Assembly (NCBI RefSeq): GCF_900601905.1
Contig: NZ_UWFA01000500.1
Location: 62,001-126,000 of the forward strand
Direction: 5' to 3'
DNA: 64,000 nucleotides
From: Pseudomonas viridiflava
GTDB lineage: Bacteria; Pseudomonadota; Gammaproteobacteria; Pseudomonadales; Pseudomonadaceae
Positions 6,932-15,491 of the stretch are shown piece by piece. Within the stretch, counting starts at the first letter, position 1, and every line of letters starts with the position of its first letter. Made by a program: the position numbers and the translations under genes. The notes beneath the pieces are model-generated. The model was not told the DNA's origin, searched no databases, and worked only from the letters and a program-made list of their open reading frames with translations.

Positions 6932-8296
6932 ATGACGGCTGTAGATGTACCGGCGGTTCCTCGAGTATTGATTGCCGAGTCTGACCCTTGGGTTCGCGAG
7001 ACGCTCAGCGAGCTGGTTCTGAGTGTGCGCGGGGATATCGAGCTTGAAGTCGTCAGCGACGGTAAACAGGCCGTCGCTTGGTTGAAAAAGTACAACCCGA
7101 ATCTGATCATCGCGGCCAGAGAGCTCCCGGTGCTCGATGGTTTGACCCTGCTGCGCGGCGTTCGCGGTCTGAAGCGCCAGCCTGCCACGCCCTTTATCCT
7201 GATCAGCAACCGCAGCGACAGTGCCAGCGTGCGTGAAGTATTGCCGCTGGCGCCGACGGCCTACCTGACCAAACCGCTGGATATCGAAAAGCTGCGCCTG
7301 CGGGTTGAAGGCTTGTTGCTGGCCTGCCCTGTGCCCGGCGCTGCGCCTGCGCTCACGCCGGGTGAAACCCTGAGCAAATTTCTCGACAAGCGCCGGGAAA
7401 CCGCTGATGGCGCGCCGTTGTTTATCGATGTCGCGAATGCGCTGACGCTCAGCAAGGGGCCAACCGGCATCGACGCCACTCTGCTTGAGCAGGAACTGCG
7501 CAACGACCCGCACATCACCGCGCTGCTGATTGCCTCCGCCAATACGGCAGCCCAGCATCTGGGCAAGCCGGTACAAACCCTTCCAGCGGCATTGGCCGTT
7601 CTGGGCGTCGTGCAGAGCTCCGGAATTATTTCCGGGCTGGCGAAAAAGCGCATGTCGGTACTGAGCAGTGCGGCACTGTTGGCGCAGGCCAACGAATTCT
7701 GGACCTTGTCACAACGCACCGCCGAGTACGGGCGGATCCTGGCGGGCATGCTTGAAGTCGACGCCGATCGCTGTTTTTGCGCCGGGTTGCTGCAATCGCT
7801 GGGTGATCTGGCGGTAGTTGGCTGCCTGCAGGAATGGCTGCAGGCGGGTGGCAAGCTCGATGATGAGCAGATCAGGCAATCGCTGGAGAAATACTCCGCA
7901 GCGTTCGGCTCGGCATTGCGTACACGCTGGCGCTTGCCGCTGGAACTGCGCGAGTTGATTGCTGCGGTTTACCAGTACAACACCGGGGTTTACACCCGCG
8001 AAGTTCTGGTCATGAACCTGGCCGGACACATGGCGCGTCTGGGCGATGAGGATAGCGTTACGTCGCTGATCAAGACCAAGCCCGCCAGGCTGCTGAAAAT
8101 GACCGTTGCTGACTTGCAGCGCCTGCGCAAGAAACTCACTGGCGTCACCGACCCGAGCTTGCTGGCCGCGCCCGTGGTCGAGACCCTGCCCGCGGTTGAA
8201 GAAGAGGATGACGGGCCGGACTTGCTGGATGGCGCGCCGGAGCCGGAAGTGGCCGAGGCTGAGGAAAACGATCCAGCCGAAACGCCCAACCCGTAG
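6932..8296 (+). CDS. Receiver-like + HDOD-domain regulatory protein
   Basis: 454 residues from ATG 6932 (MTAVDVPAVPRVLIAES), preferred because GAGAGAG lies 6 nt upstream; ATG 6911 is in frame without a clear site. Residues ~10-130 fold like a response-regulator receiver (KPLDIEKL Lys kept), but the phospho-acceptor is gone: NPNLIIAARELPVLDG has Ala62 where Asp is expected, and the acidic pocket reads AESD. Residues ~150-380 form an HDOD domain (ALLIASANTAAQ, ALAVLGVVQSSGIISGLA), found in signalling proteins of unclear chemistry. The C-terminal ~50 residues are acidic and Pro-rich. It is probably a phosphorylation-independent signalling protein. It sits alone after gabDT. Confidence 0.8.
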   Translation: MTAVDVPAVPRVLIAESDPWVRETLSELVLSVRGDIELEVVSDGKQAVAWLKKYNPNLIIAARELPVLDGLTLLRGVRGLKRQPATPFILISNRSDSASVREVLPLAPTAYLTKPLDIEKLRLRVEGLLLACPVPGAAPALTPGETLSKFLDKRRETADGAPLFIDVANALTLSKGPTGIDATLLEQELRNDPHITALLIASANTAAQHLGKPVQTLPAALAVLGVVQSSGIISGLAKKRMSVLSSAALLAQANEFWTLSQRTAEYGRILAGMLEVDADRCFCAGLLQSLGDLAVVGCLQEWLQAGGKLDDEQIRQSLEKYSAAFGSALRTRWRLPLELRELIAAVYQYNTGVYTREVLVMNLAGHMARLGDEDSVTSLIKTKPARLLKMTVADLQRLRKKLTGVTDPSLLAAPVVETLPAVEEEDDGPDLLDGAPEPEVAEAEENDPAETPNP

Positions 8297-8381
8297 GAGC
8301 GGCTTCAGCCGCGAGCGATATCCCAGCTGGAAGATTATTCATTGAATGCCCCGGCCTCTCGCGGCTAAAGCTGTTCCTACT
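8293..8381. repeat. REPIN, 'GGCTTCAGCCGCGA' type
   Basis: GTAGGAGCGGCTTCAGCCGC and an imperfect inverted copy (GCGGCTAAAGCTGTTCCTAC). It overlaps the stop codon of the HDOD gene and lies in the convergent gap before the GGDEF gene. Confidence 0.8.
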
Positions 8382-8430
8382 AGAGGCCAGCACATCCAGT
8401 ACATCTTTGAAAGCGGGTTTGCGGTCCGGC

Positions 8431-9438
8431 TTAAACCAACACAATCTGATTCTTGCCCTGGCGTTTGGCCTGGTACATCGCGGCGTCGGCGCGGGCGTAA
8501 AGGGCTTCCAGGCTCTGGTCGGCGTCGCCCAATGTGGTCAGGCCCTGGCTGGCGGTGATGCCAAAGGTCTTGTCGCCGCGCTGGAAGCTCAAACGCTGAA
8601 TCTCGCGCTGCAAGCGCTCGGCAATCTGCTTGGCGATATCCGGCGCGCAGCCTGGGAAGATCGCCGCGAACTCTTCGCCGCCAATCCGCCCGAACAAATC
8701 TCCACGCCTGAGCGTCGACCGGCCGCATTCAGCGATGCGCTGCAACACCAGGTCGCCTTCCTGGTGCCCGTAGGTGTCGTTGACCAGCTTGAAATCATCG
8801 ATGTCCAGCAACAGAAACGCCATCGGCGTGCCATGCAGCCGGGCCAGTTCGAACTCGCGTTGGGCGCATTCGAAAAAATGCCGACGGTTGCTGCTCTGGG
8901 TCAGCACGTCGGTGGTGGCCAACCGTTGCAACTCGCTTTCCAGCTGTTTCTTCTCGGTGATGTCTTCGGCGATGCCCACCACGATCAAGCGATGCCCGGC
9001 ATCGGTCTGGTGGCTGACGAAGCATTTGTCGCTGATCCAGCGTACTTCGCCGTCAGCGCGGATGATCCGGTACTCGCGATCCTCGACCGCGCCCTTCTCG
9101 ATGACCTCGTTCAGGCTGCGTTCGGCGTAATTGAGGTCGTCGGGGTAGATGCTGTCACGCCATTCGCCGAAGTCGGCCAGCAGCAGGCCCGCCGAGCGGC
9201 CGAAGATACGCTCGTAAGCGGGGCTGACGTAAATCATGCGCTGGGTGGCCCAGTCAAACGCCCAGAGCACGGCATTGACGCTGACCAGCAGCGAACTGAA
9301 TAGCTGCTCACGTTCGCTCAGGCGCGCGACTTCAGCCTGGGCATGCATCAGCGCCAGCAGCGTCTCGGCGGCAGCGGGCATTTCAGTTGAGGGATTGGAT
9401 GACGAGGGGTTTGGCTTGTCCATGGCACTGCATCTCAT
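8431..9438 (-). CDS. PAS-GGDEF diguanylate cyclase
   Basis: 335 residues (334-330 depending on start; ATG 9423, MDKPNPSS, is equally possible and neither start has a strong ribosome site). A PAS fold spans ~45-165 (AVLWAFDWATQRMIYVSPAYERIFGR ... IVVGIAEDITEKKQLE), then GGDEF at ~175-335 with the active-site loop GRIGGEEFAAIF. The product-inhibition I-site RRGD sits exactly 5 residues before GGEEF, so feedback by c-di-GMP is expected. It makes cyclic di-GMP from GTP. No membrane segment is seen, so it is a cytosolic sensor. It is convergent with the HDOD gene. Confidence 0.9.
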   Translation of the reverse strand: MRCSAMDKPNPSSSNPSTEMPAAAETLLALMHAQAEVARLSEREQLFSSLLVSVNAVLWAFDWATQRMIYVSPAYERIFGRSAGLLLADFGEWRDSIYPDDLNYAERSLNEVIEKGAVEDREYRIIRADGEVRWISDKCFVSHQTDAGHRLIVVGIAEDITEKKQLESELQRLATTDVLTQSSNRRHFFECAQREFELARLHGTPMAFLLLDIDDFKLVNDTYGHQEGDLVLQRIAECGRSTLRRGDLFGRIGGEEFAAIFPGCAPDIAKQIAERLQREIQRLSFQRGDKTFGITASQGLTTLGDADQSLEALYARADAAMYQAKRQGKNQIVLV

Positions 9439-9521
9439 GAAGAAGTGCGGCGCAGAGCCACAACATTCCCACTGGGTTATGGGCTGTTGTTCTGAGTGGT
9501 TTTACGGGGCGAAGTTCAAAT

Positions 9522-9549
9522 CAGCCGCGCCCGACACTCGGGCGCGCTG
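9522..9549 (-). terminator. Hairpin after desA
   Basis: A long GC stem (CAGCGCGCCCGA / TCGGGCGCGGCTG, one bulge, 3-nt loop) starts ~10 nt past the desaturase stop on the minus strand. Only a short T-poor tail follows (ATTTG), so terminator strength is uncertain. Confidence 0.5.
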
Positions 9550-9559
9550 ATCAATGGCG

Positions 9560-10744
9560 TCACGCCTGGGCAGGGCGCAGCGAGTAGGTTTTGAGCTGAT
9601 CGGCAAAGTCACGCAGGGACTGAATGCCGCTGGCTTCGGCTTCGTGGATCCAATCTTTCATGGCGGCCAGCATGTCATGGCCGTTGCTGCTGGTCTTGAC
9701 CCAGATCTGTTGCAGGGCCAGACGTTTCTCGTAAATCACTTTCAACGCGTGGCTGTGTTCGAGCATGGTCTGGATACGCACATGGTGCTTGTCATCCAGC
9801 AGGCTGGTCTCACGGGACAACAACCGCTTGGCGCGATGGAACTGATGGCGCACCGACGCATCCGCCTTGGCGAGCTCCTGAGCCACCAACGGGCCGATCA
9901 CCAGCTTGCGGTACTGGGCCATGATCTGGAAGCGGTTGTTGAGGATCGCCATGGCGGTGTCCATGTCGATATGGCCTTTGCCTTCGACGCGATGGGCAAT
10001 CGGTGCAACCCGCTGCACTTTGGCCAGGCGCAGGGCGCTGAACACCTTGATCCAGGCCCAGCCCATGTCGAATTCCCACTTCTTGACCGACAGCTTGGCC
10101 GAGTTCGGGTAAGTGTGGTGATTGTTGTGCAGTTCTTCGCCGCCAATGATGATGCCCCATGGCACCAGGTTGGTTGCCGCATCACGGCATTCGAAGTTGC
10201 GATAACCCACCGCGTGGCCCAGCCCGTTGACCACACCGGCGGCCCAGAACGGAATCCACATCATCTGGATGGCCCACACGGTAATGCCCAGCGCGCCGAA
10301 CAACAGCAGGTCGATGACCGCCATGAACGCAATGCCCAGCAGCGGGAAGCGCGTGTACAACTTGCGCTCGATCCAGTCTTCGGGGCAGTTTTTGCCGTAA
10401 ATGCGCAGGGTGTCCGGGTTTTCTGCTTCGGCGCGGTAGAGTTCGGCACCTTTGCGCAGTACCGTGGACAGGCCTTTGACCACCGGGCTGTGCGGGTCGT
10501 CGGTGGTCTCGCACTTGGCGTGGTGTTTGCGGTGGATTGCGGTCCACTCACGGGTGTTCTGCGCCGTGGTCAGCCACAGCCAGAAACGGAAAAAGTGTTT
10601 GAGACCCGCATTCAGCTCCAGCGAGCGGTGGGCCGAATAGCGGTGTAGATAAATAGTGACGGCGACGATGGTCACATGGGTCATCGCCAAAGTGACTGCC
10701 ACCAACTGCCAGACGGAAAGGTCGAGCAAACCGTTGTACCACAT
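9560..10744 (-). CDS. desA: Acyl delta-9 fatty acid desaturase
   Basis: 394 residues from ATG 10744 (MWYNGLLDLSVW), the family-like start; a longer frame to 10804 is not conserved in my memory. The three di-iron histidine boxes are present: HRYSAH (34-39), HRKHH (71-75) and HNNHH (~210), separated by hydrophobic segments of an integral membrane desaturase. It inserts a double bond into phospholipid acyl chains. P. aeruginosa DesA (PA0286) has the same start and the same neighbour, a GGDEF/EAL gene. The two genes here are divergent across a 157-nt gap. Confidence 0.92.
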   Translation of the reverse strand: MWYNGLLDLSVWQLVAVTLAMTHVTIVAVTIYLHRYSAHRSLELNAGLKHFFRFWLWLTTAQNTREWTAIHRKHHAKCETTDDPHSPVVKGLSTVLRKGAELYRAEAENPDTLRIYGKNCPEDWIERKLYTRFPLLGIAFMAVIDLLLFGALGITVWAIQMMWIPFWAAGVVNGLGHAVGYRNFECRDAATNLVPWGIIIGGEELHNNHHTYPNSAKLSVKKWEFDMGWAWIKVFSALRLAKVQRVAPIAHRVEGKGHIDMDTAMAILNNRFQIMAQYRKLVIGPLVAQELAKADASVRHQFHRAKRLLSRETSLLDDKHHVRIQTMLEHSHALKVIYEKRLALQQIWVKTSSNGHDMLAAMKDWIHEAEASGIQSLRDFADQLKTYSLRPAQA

Positions 10745-10901
10745 AGGCTGTATTGCCCTCGAAATGACGCGTGTGGAGAAAAAACCAGCAGTGCGCATTA
10801 TCACTTAGCCACCAGATAAAACCAGTCGCCCTTTGAGATAAGAGTCGCCAGATGTTTCTTATTCTATAATCCTGCCTTTTCGTAAGGTTTTTAGCTTTCT
10901 T

Positions 10902-12833
10902 ATGACTGATTCTTCCCGCGATGCACTACGAACCGCCCTGTTTTATGGGGTTGTGTCCATTCTCTGGTTCGTGGTGTGCGACCTTTTGTTGCCGGATCTG
11001 ATCAAGGATCCCGGCCGCCTGGCATTTGCCAAACAGATGAGCGGTTACGTCTGGGTCATCATCAGTGCCGTTCTGATCTTTATTGCTCGTACGCAGTTGC
11101 TGCGTTTCATGGGCGTCGACGTCAGCCTGCGGCGTCAGCGTGAGGATCATGAGCGCCTGCGTCTGGCGGCAGCGGTGTTCGACAGCACCCGCGAAGGGGT
11201 GGTGGTCACCAACCAGCTAGGGCTGATCGTGCACGTCAATCGGGCGTTCATGGAGATCACCGGTTATCAACAGGATGAAGTGCTGGGCCGCAACCCCAAC
11301 ACATTCAAATCCGGCCGTCACGGTCCGGAGTTCTACCGGCAGATGTACCGCTCCATCCTCAGTGCCGGGCAATGGAGTGGTGAAATCTGGAATCGGCGCA
11401 AGAGTGGCGAGATCTACCCGCAATGGCAGAGCATCCGCAGCGTCAAGGACGAAGGCGGCGAGATCAGACATTTTGTCGGTGTGTTCTCGGACATCACCGC
11501 CCTCAAGCGCTCTGAGCACGATCTGCTGCAGTTGGCCCACTACGACCCACTGACCGGGTTACCCAACCGCCTGCTGTTCATTGATCGCGCCACGCAGGCG
11601 CTCAGCTATGCGCGCGTCAGCAAGCGCGGCTGTACCTTGCTGCTCATCGATCTGGATCACTTCAAGAATATCAACGACAGCCTGGGGCACAACGTTGGCG
11701 ATGAGGTGCTCAAGGCGGTGGCGGGGCGACTGCAGTCGTTGTTCGATGCCGACATGACGCTTGCTCGTCTGGGCGGTGATGAGTTCGCGGTGCTGATCGA
11801 GAGCTGCCAGCAAGTGGTGCAGGCAGCGGGTTATGCGCAGCGCATTCTCGATGGCTTCAGAACCCCGTTCGTTCTGGAAAACCAGCAACTGTTCATCAGT
11901 GCCAGCGTTGGCATCAGTCTGTTCCCCAGCGATGCGGCAAGTGCCGAGCAGTTGCTGCGCAACGCTGATTCGGCCTTGTTCAAGGCCAAGCGCGACGGGC
12001 GTGAGGCCTATGCCTTGTACACCGAAGAACTGACCGCCCACGCGCAGCAGCGTGTCGAGCTGGCCAGCGAGCTGCGCCGGGCGATCGAGCAGCATGAGCT
12101 GCGGGTTTTCTATCAGCCGATCCACAACCTGCAGGACAGCCGCATCCTGGGCGTCGAGGCGCTGGTGCGCTGGCAGCATCCAGTGCGCGGGTTGGTGCCA
12201 CCGGGAGAGTTCATCCCTATCGCGGAGCAGATTGGGCTGATTGCCGACATTGATGCCTGGGTGATGCGCACGGCCTGCCAGCAGATGTGCGATTGGCTAG
12301 CGGGTGGTGTGGATATTTCCTTCGTGGCGGTCAACGTTTCCAGCCGCCTGTTCAGCAGCGGTCAGCTTGATGTGCAGGTGGCGAAGGTCCTGCGCGACAC
12401 CGGCCTGGACCCGATGCGCCTGGAGCTGGAAGTCACTGAAAGCGCGGTGATGGAGGATCCCGAGCAGGCTATCGAGCAACTGCACCGCCTGCGCGATCTG
12501 GGCCTGAGCCTGGCCATTGACGATTTCGGCACCGGCTATTCGTCACTGCTGCGCCTCAAGCGCATGCCGGTGCAGAAATTGAAGATCGATCAGGGCTTCG
12601 TGGCTGGCCTGCCCAGCGATGAAGACGACATCGCCATCGTACGGGTGATCATCGCCCTGGCGAAAAGCATGGGCATGCGGGTGCTGGCCGAAGGCATCGA
12701 GCATGCTGATCAGGCGGGCTTTCTGCTCAACAACGGCTGCCAGCTGGGCCAGGGCTACTGGTTCGCACGGCCAATGCCGGCTGAACAGATTGACTGGCAG
12801 CGCGCCCCGGAATTTCGCCAGCCGGTGATCTGA
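10902..12833 (+). CDS. Membrane PAS-GGDEF-EAL c-di-GMP protein
   Basis: 643 residues. Two membrane segments (~10-31 and ~48-68) are followed by PAS (~88-200), GGDEF (~210-370; intact GGDEF 291-295, no I-site RxxD five residues before it) and EAL (~385-635). The EAL domain keeps EALVRW (419-424), the VTES and DDFGTGYSS loops and KIDQGFV, so phosphodiesterase activity is likely. By synteny (next to desA and oscA) it matches P. aeruginosa PA0285, reported as the phosphodiesterase PipA. GGDEF may be catalytic or GTP-sensing. Confidence 0.9.
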   Translation: MTDSSRDALRTALFYGVVSILWFVVCDLLLPDLIKDPGRLAFAKQMSGYVWVIISAVLIFIARTQLLRFMGVDVSLRRQREDHERLRLAAAVFDSTREGVVVTNQLGLIVHVNRAFMEITGYQQDEVLGRNPNTFKSGRHGPEFYRQMYRSILSAGQWSGEIWNRRKSGEIYPQWQSIRSVKDEGGEIRHFVGVFSDITALKRSEHDLLQLAHYDPLTGLPNRLLFIDRATQALSYARVSKRGCTLLLIDLDHFKNINDSLGHNVGDEVLKAVAGRLQSLFDADMTLARLGGDEFAVLIESCQQVVQAAGYAQRILDGFRTPFVLENQQLFISASVGISLFPSDAASAEQLLRNADSALFKAKRDGREAYALYTEELTAHAQQRVELASELRRAIEQHELRVFYQPIHNLQDSRILGVEALVRWQHPVRGLVPPGEFIPIAEQIGLIADIDAWVMRTACQQMCDWLAGGVDISFVAVNVSSRLFSSGQLDVQVAKVLRDTGLDPMRLELEVTESAVMEDPEQAIEQLHRLRDLGLSLAIDDFGTGYSSLLRLKRMPVQKLKIDQGFVAGLPSDEDDIAIVRVIIALAKSMGMRVLAEGIEHADQAGFLLNNGCQLGQGYWFARPMPAEQIDWQRAPEFRQPVI

Positions 12834-12860
12834 ATTCGCCGGTTGATGGCGGTGGTGCTT

Positions 12861-12952
12861 CTGGGGGAGCGGTGCTTGCCCGCGATAAGGACGCCGCGAT
12901 TCTGAAGTGAACCGCATCCAGCCTTATCGCGGGCAAGCACCGCTCTCACAGG
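12861..12952. repeat. REPIN, 'GGTGCTTGCCCGCGATAAGG' type
   Basis: GAGCGGTGCTTGCCCGCGAT and its inverted copy ATCGCGGGCAAGCACCGCTC flank a ~40-nt spacer. Same type as 35698-35787. Confidence 0.85.
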
Positions 12953-12999
12953 GGGCGAATAGGCAGCCATAACTCTAAATGCACTTTGGTTATATCTAG

Positions 13000-13024
13000 A
13001 TTCTTAAATAGTCTTTTTAAGAAT
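13000..13024 (+). promoter_or_regulatory. Inverted repeat in the oscA promoter region
   Basis: ATTCTTAAA-TAGTCTT-TTTAAGAAT has perfect 9-bp arms, in an AT-rich patch ~90 nt before oscA. Position and composition suit a sulfur-starvation activator site (CysB-type, inferred). The words TTATATCTA and GATTCTTA also occur upstream of the dioxygenase gene at 31762. Confidence 0.5.
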
Positions 13025-13111
13025 ATCCGCACGTCTCTAAGATTGCCTCCACGCCACAAGCAGATCCTCGCGAGCGGGTCTGCGGGCAACTCACTTTCAA
13101 GGAGCACGATC

Positions 13112-13294
13112 ATGAGCGCATCTCTGCGTAGCGTTGACGGTCAGGACGAAGCGGCGATTCTGCGCGAGATTCAGAGTGCGTTACGCGACCTGCGTTTCGG
13201 CGCGGTGGAAATCACCGTGCACAACGCCCAGGTCGTGCAGATCGAGCGCAAGGAAAAGTTTCGTTTGCAGAGCCCGGGCAACAAGCCGAGCTGA
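13112..13294 (+). CDS. oscA: OscA, small organosulfur-use protein (DUF2292/YezD-like)
   Basis: 60 residues from ATG 13112 with AAGGAG 7 nt upstream. The protein (MSASLRSVDGQDEAAIL ... FGAVEITVHNAQVVQIERKEKFRL) is a DUF2292/YezD-type small protein. In Pseudomonas, oscA lies directly upstream of sbp-cysTWA and is needed for use of organosulfur compounds; the molecular function is unknown. Position here is the same (185 nt before sbp). Confidence 0.88.
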   Translation: MSASLRSVDGQDEAAILREIQSALRDLRFGAVEITVHNAQVVQIERKEKFRLQSPGNKPS

Positions 13295-13313
13295 GCACGT
13301 AGCCGCAAGGCAT

Positions 13314-13406
13314 CTGTGGGAGCGAGCTTGCTCGCGAAGAGGTCTGTACATCCGAAGCGTCATTGGAGTCAGTCCCATCGCCTTCGCGAGCAAGCTCGCT
13401 CCCACA
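13314..13406. repeat. REPIN, 'GAGCTTGCTCGCGAAGA' type
   Basis: GTGGGAGCGAGCTTGCTCGC and inverted GCGAGCAAGCTCGCTCCCAC around a ~45-nt spacer, between oscA and sbp. Confidence 0.88.
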
Positions 13407-13479
13407 AATGTTCACCAGCTATGCACACCAAAAAATTAGAAAAAGCCAACACCACAACAGATCTCCAGGAGCTTGATCC

Positions 13480-14487
13480 ATGTCCATTCGCCGTTACGCG
13501 CTGGCCGCACTCGCCAGTGCCGTGTTTGCCGGTTCTGCTGTTGCCAAGGATTACGAGCTGTTGAACGTTTCGTATGACCCGACGCGTGAGCTGTATCAGG
13601 AATACAACGCAGAGTTCATCAACCACTGGAAGAAAGCGCATCCGGACGACAAGGTCGAGATCAAGCAATCCCACGGTGGCTCAGGCAAGCAAGGTCGCTC
13701 GGTGATCGACGGTCTGCGCGCTGACGTGGTGACCCTGGCGCTGGCTGGCGACATCGACGAAATCGCCAAACTGGGCAAAACTCTGCCGGAAAACTGGCAA
13801 ACCCGCCTGCCGGACGCCAGCACGCCGTACACCTCGACCATCGTGTTTCTGGTGCGCAAGGGCAACCCCAAGGGCATCAAGGATTGGGGCGACCTGATCA
13901 AGAAAGATGTTTCGGTCATCACGCCAAACCCGAAAACCTCCGGCGGCGCTCGCTGGAACTTCCTGGCTGCCTACGGCTATGGTCTGAAAACCGGCGGTAG
14001 CGAAGCCAAAGCCAATGAATACGTGAAAGAGCTGTTCAAGCACGTGCCGATTCTGGACACCGGCGCTCGCGGCTCGACCATCACGTTCGTCAACAACGGT
14101 CAGGGCGATGTGCTGCTGGCGTGGGAAAACGAAGCGTTCCTGGCGTTGAAAGAAGACGGCGGCGCGGACAAGTTCGATATCGTCGTGCCTTCGCTGTCGA
14201 TTCTGGCTGAGCCGCCTGTCGCGGTTGTCGACAAAAACGCCGAGAAAAAGGGCAACACCGAAATCGCCACCGAGTACCTCAAGCACCTGTACAGCAAGGA
14301 AGGCCAGGAAATTGCCGCGAAGAATTTCTACCGCCCGCGTGACGCTGAAATCGCTGCCAGGTACGAGAAGCAGTTCCCGAAACTGAACCTACTGACTATC
14401 GACAAAGACTTCGGTGGCTGGAAAACTGCGCAGCCGAAATTCTTCAATGACGGCGGCGTGTTCGACCAGATTTATCAGGCGCAGTAA
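13480..14487 (+). CDS. sbp: Periplasmic sulfate-binding protein
   Basis: 335 residues. Signal peptide MSIRRYALAALASAVFAGSAVA, then the mature KDYELLNVSYDPTRELYQEYN typical of Sbp/CysP. Conserved stretches QSHGGSGKQGRSVIDGL and NPKTSGGARWNFLAAYGYG form the sulfate pocket. It delivers sulfate (or thiosulfate) to CysTWA. The gene is separated from cysT by a REPIN and a perfect hairpin, which may let sbp be made in excess over the membrane parts. Confidence 0.95.
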   Translation: MSIRRYALAALASAVFAGSAVAKDYELLNVSYDPTRELYQEYNAEFINHWKKAHPDDKVEIKQSHGGSGKQGRSVIDGLRADVVTLALAGDIDEIAKLGKTLPENWQTRLPDASTPYTSTIVFLVRKGNPKGIKDWGDLIKKDVSVITPNPKTSGGARWNFLAAYGYGLKTGGSEAKANEYVKELFKHVPILDTGARGSTITFVNNGQGDVLLAWENEAFLALKEDGGADKFDIVVPSLSILAEPPVAVVDKNAEKKGNTEIATEYLKHLYSKEGQEIAAKNFYRPRDAEIAARYEKQFPKLNLLTIDKDFGGWKTAQPKFFNDGGVFDQIYQAQ

Positions 14488-14494
14488 CACAAAT

Positions 14495-14587
14495 CTGTAG
14501 GAGCTCACGAGCACCGCGAGGCAGCGATGGCGGTCTGTCTGATGCACCGCCATCGCGGGCGTCGTAACCTCCGTGCGCTCCTACAGG
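14495..14587. repeat. REPIN, 'CACGAGCACCGCGAGGC' type (degenerate)
   Basis: GTAGGAGCTCACGAGCACCG and a decayed inverted copy ending GTGCGCTCCTAC. Located 8 nt after the sbp stop. Confidence 0.75.
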
Positions 14588-14610
14588 GATAGCGAATTTA
14601 GCTGAACCAT

Positions 14611-14634
14611 GAACCCGCACTCGTCTGCGGGTTC
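14611..14634 (+). repeat. Perfect hairpin between sbp and cysT
   Basis: GAACCCGCA-CTCGTC-TGCGGGTTC, 9-bp perfect stem, 23 nt before the cysT start. No T-tract follows, so it may act as an mRNA 3' stabiliser or attenuator rather than a terminator. Confidence 0.6.
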
Positions 14635-14656
14635 GGTGTGTTAACCAAGGACTTTT

Positions 14657-15478
14657 ATGTCGCGACGTATCTCCCCCGTCATACCCGGCTTCGGGCTGAC
14701 GCTGGGTTACACCTTGGTGTACCTCAGTCTGATTGTGTTAATCCCGCTGGCGGCGATGTTCATTCACGCCGCGCAGCTGACCTGGGATCAGTTCTGGGCA
14801 ATCATCACCGCACCGCGTGTGCTGGCGGCGCTGAAGCTGAGCTTCAGTACGGCGTTCTATGCCGCTGTGATCAACGGCATCATCGGCGTTCTGTTGGCGT
14901 GGGTGCTGGTGCGTTATACCTTTCCCGGGCGCAAGATCATCGATGCGATGATCGACTTGCCGTTTGCGCTGCCCACCGCAGTTGCCGGTATCGCGCTGAC
15001 TGCGTTGTATGCCCCCAACGGGCTGGTCGGGCAGTTCGCTACTGATCTGGGCTTCAAGATTGCCTACACCCCTTTGGGCATCACGCTGGCATTGACCTTC
15101 GTGACGTTGCCCTTTGTGGTGCGAACGGTGCAGCCGGTATTGGCTGATATTCCTCGTGAAGTCGAAGAAGCCGCCGCCTGCCTTGGCGCTCGCCCGCTGC
15201 AAGTGTTCCGCCATATTCTGGTGCCTGCGTTGTTGCCCGCCTGGCTGACCGGCTTCGCCCTGGCCTTTGCCCGTGGTGTTGGCGAGTACGGCTCGGTGAT
15301 TTTCATCGCAGGTAACATGCCGATGAAAACCGAAATCCTGCCGCTGCTGATCATGGTCAAGCTCGACCAGTACGATTACACCGGCGCGACGGCGATTGGC
15401 GTGATGATGCTGGTGGTTTCTTTCATTCTGCTGCTGCTGATCAATCTGCTGCAGCGGCGCATCGAAACCCCATCCTGA
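14657..15478 (+). CDS. cysT: Sulfate ABC transporter permease CysT
   Basis: 273 residues, six hydrophobic segments, with the BPD permease (EAA) loop EEAAACLGARPLQVFRHILVP. It forms the inner-membrane channel with CysW. RBS AAGGA lies before the ATG. cysW starts 13 nt after the stop. Confidence 0.95.
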   Translation: MSRRISPVIPGFGLTLGYTLVYLSLIVLIPLAAMFIHAAQLTWDQFWAIITAPRVLAALKLSFSTAFYAAVINGIIGVLLAWVLVRYTFPGRKIIDAMIDLPFALPTAVAGIALTALYAPNGLVGQFATDLGFKIAYTPLGITLALTFVTLPFVVRTVQPVLADIPREVEEAAACLGARPLQVFRHILVPALLPAWLTGFALAFARGVGEYGSVIFIAGNMPMKTEILPLLIMVKLDQYDYTGATAIGVMMLVVSFILLLLINLLQRRIETPS

Positions 15479-15491
15479 GGAGGCGCAGAAC

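Noticed and set aside
9554..10648. 364-residue plus-strand frame opposite desA
   Set aside because: desA has all three His boxes; this frame is a GC-rich shadow.
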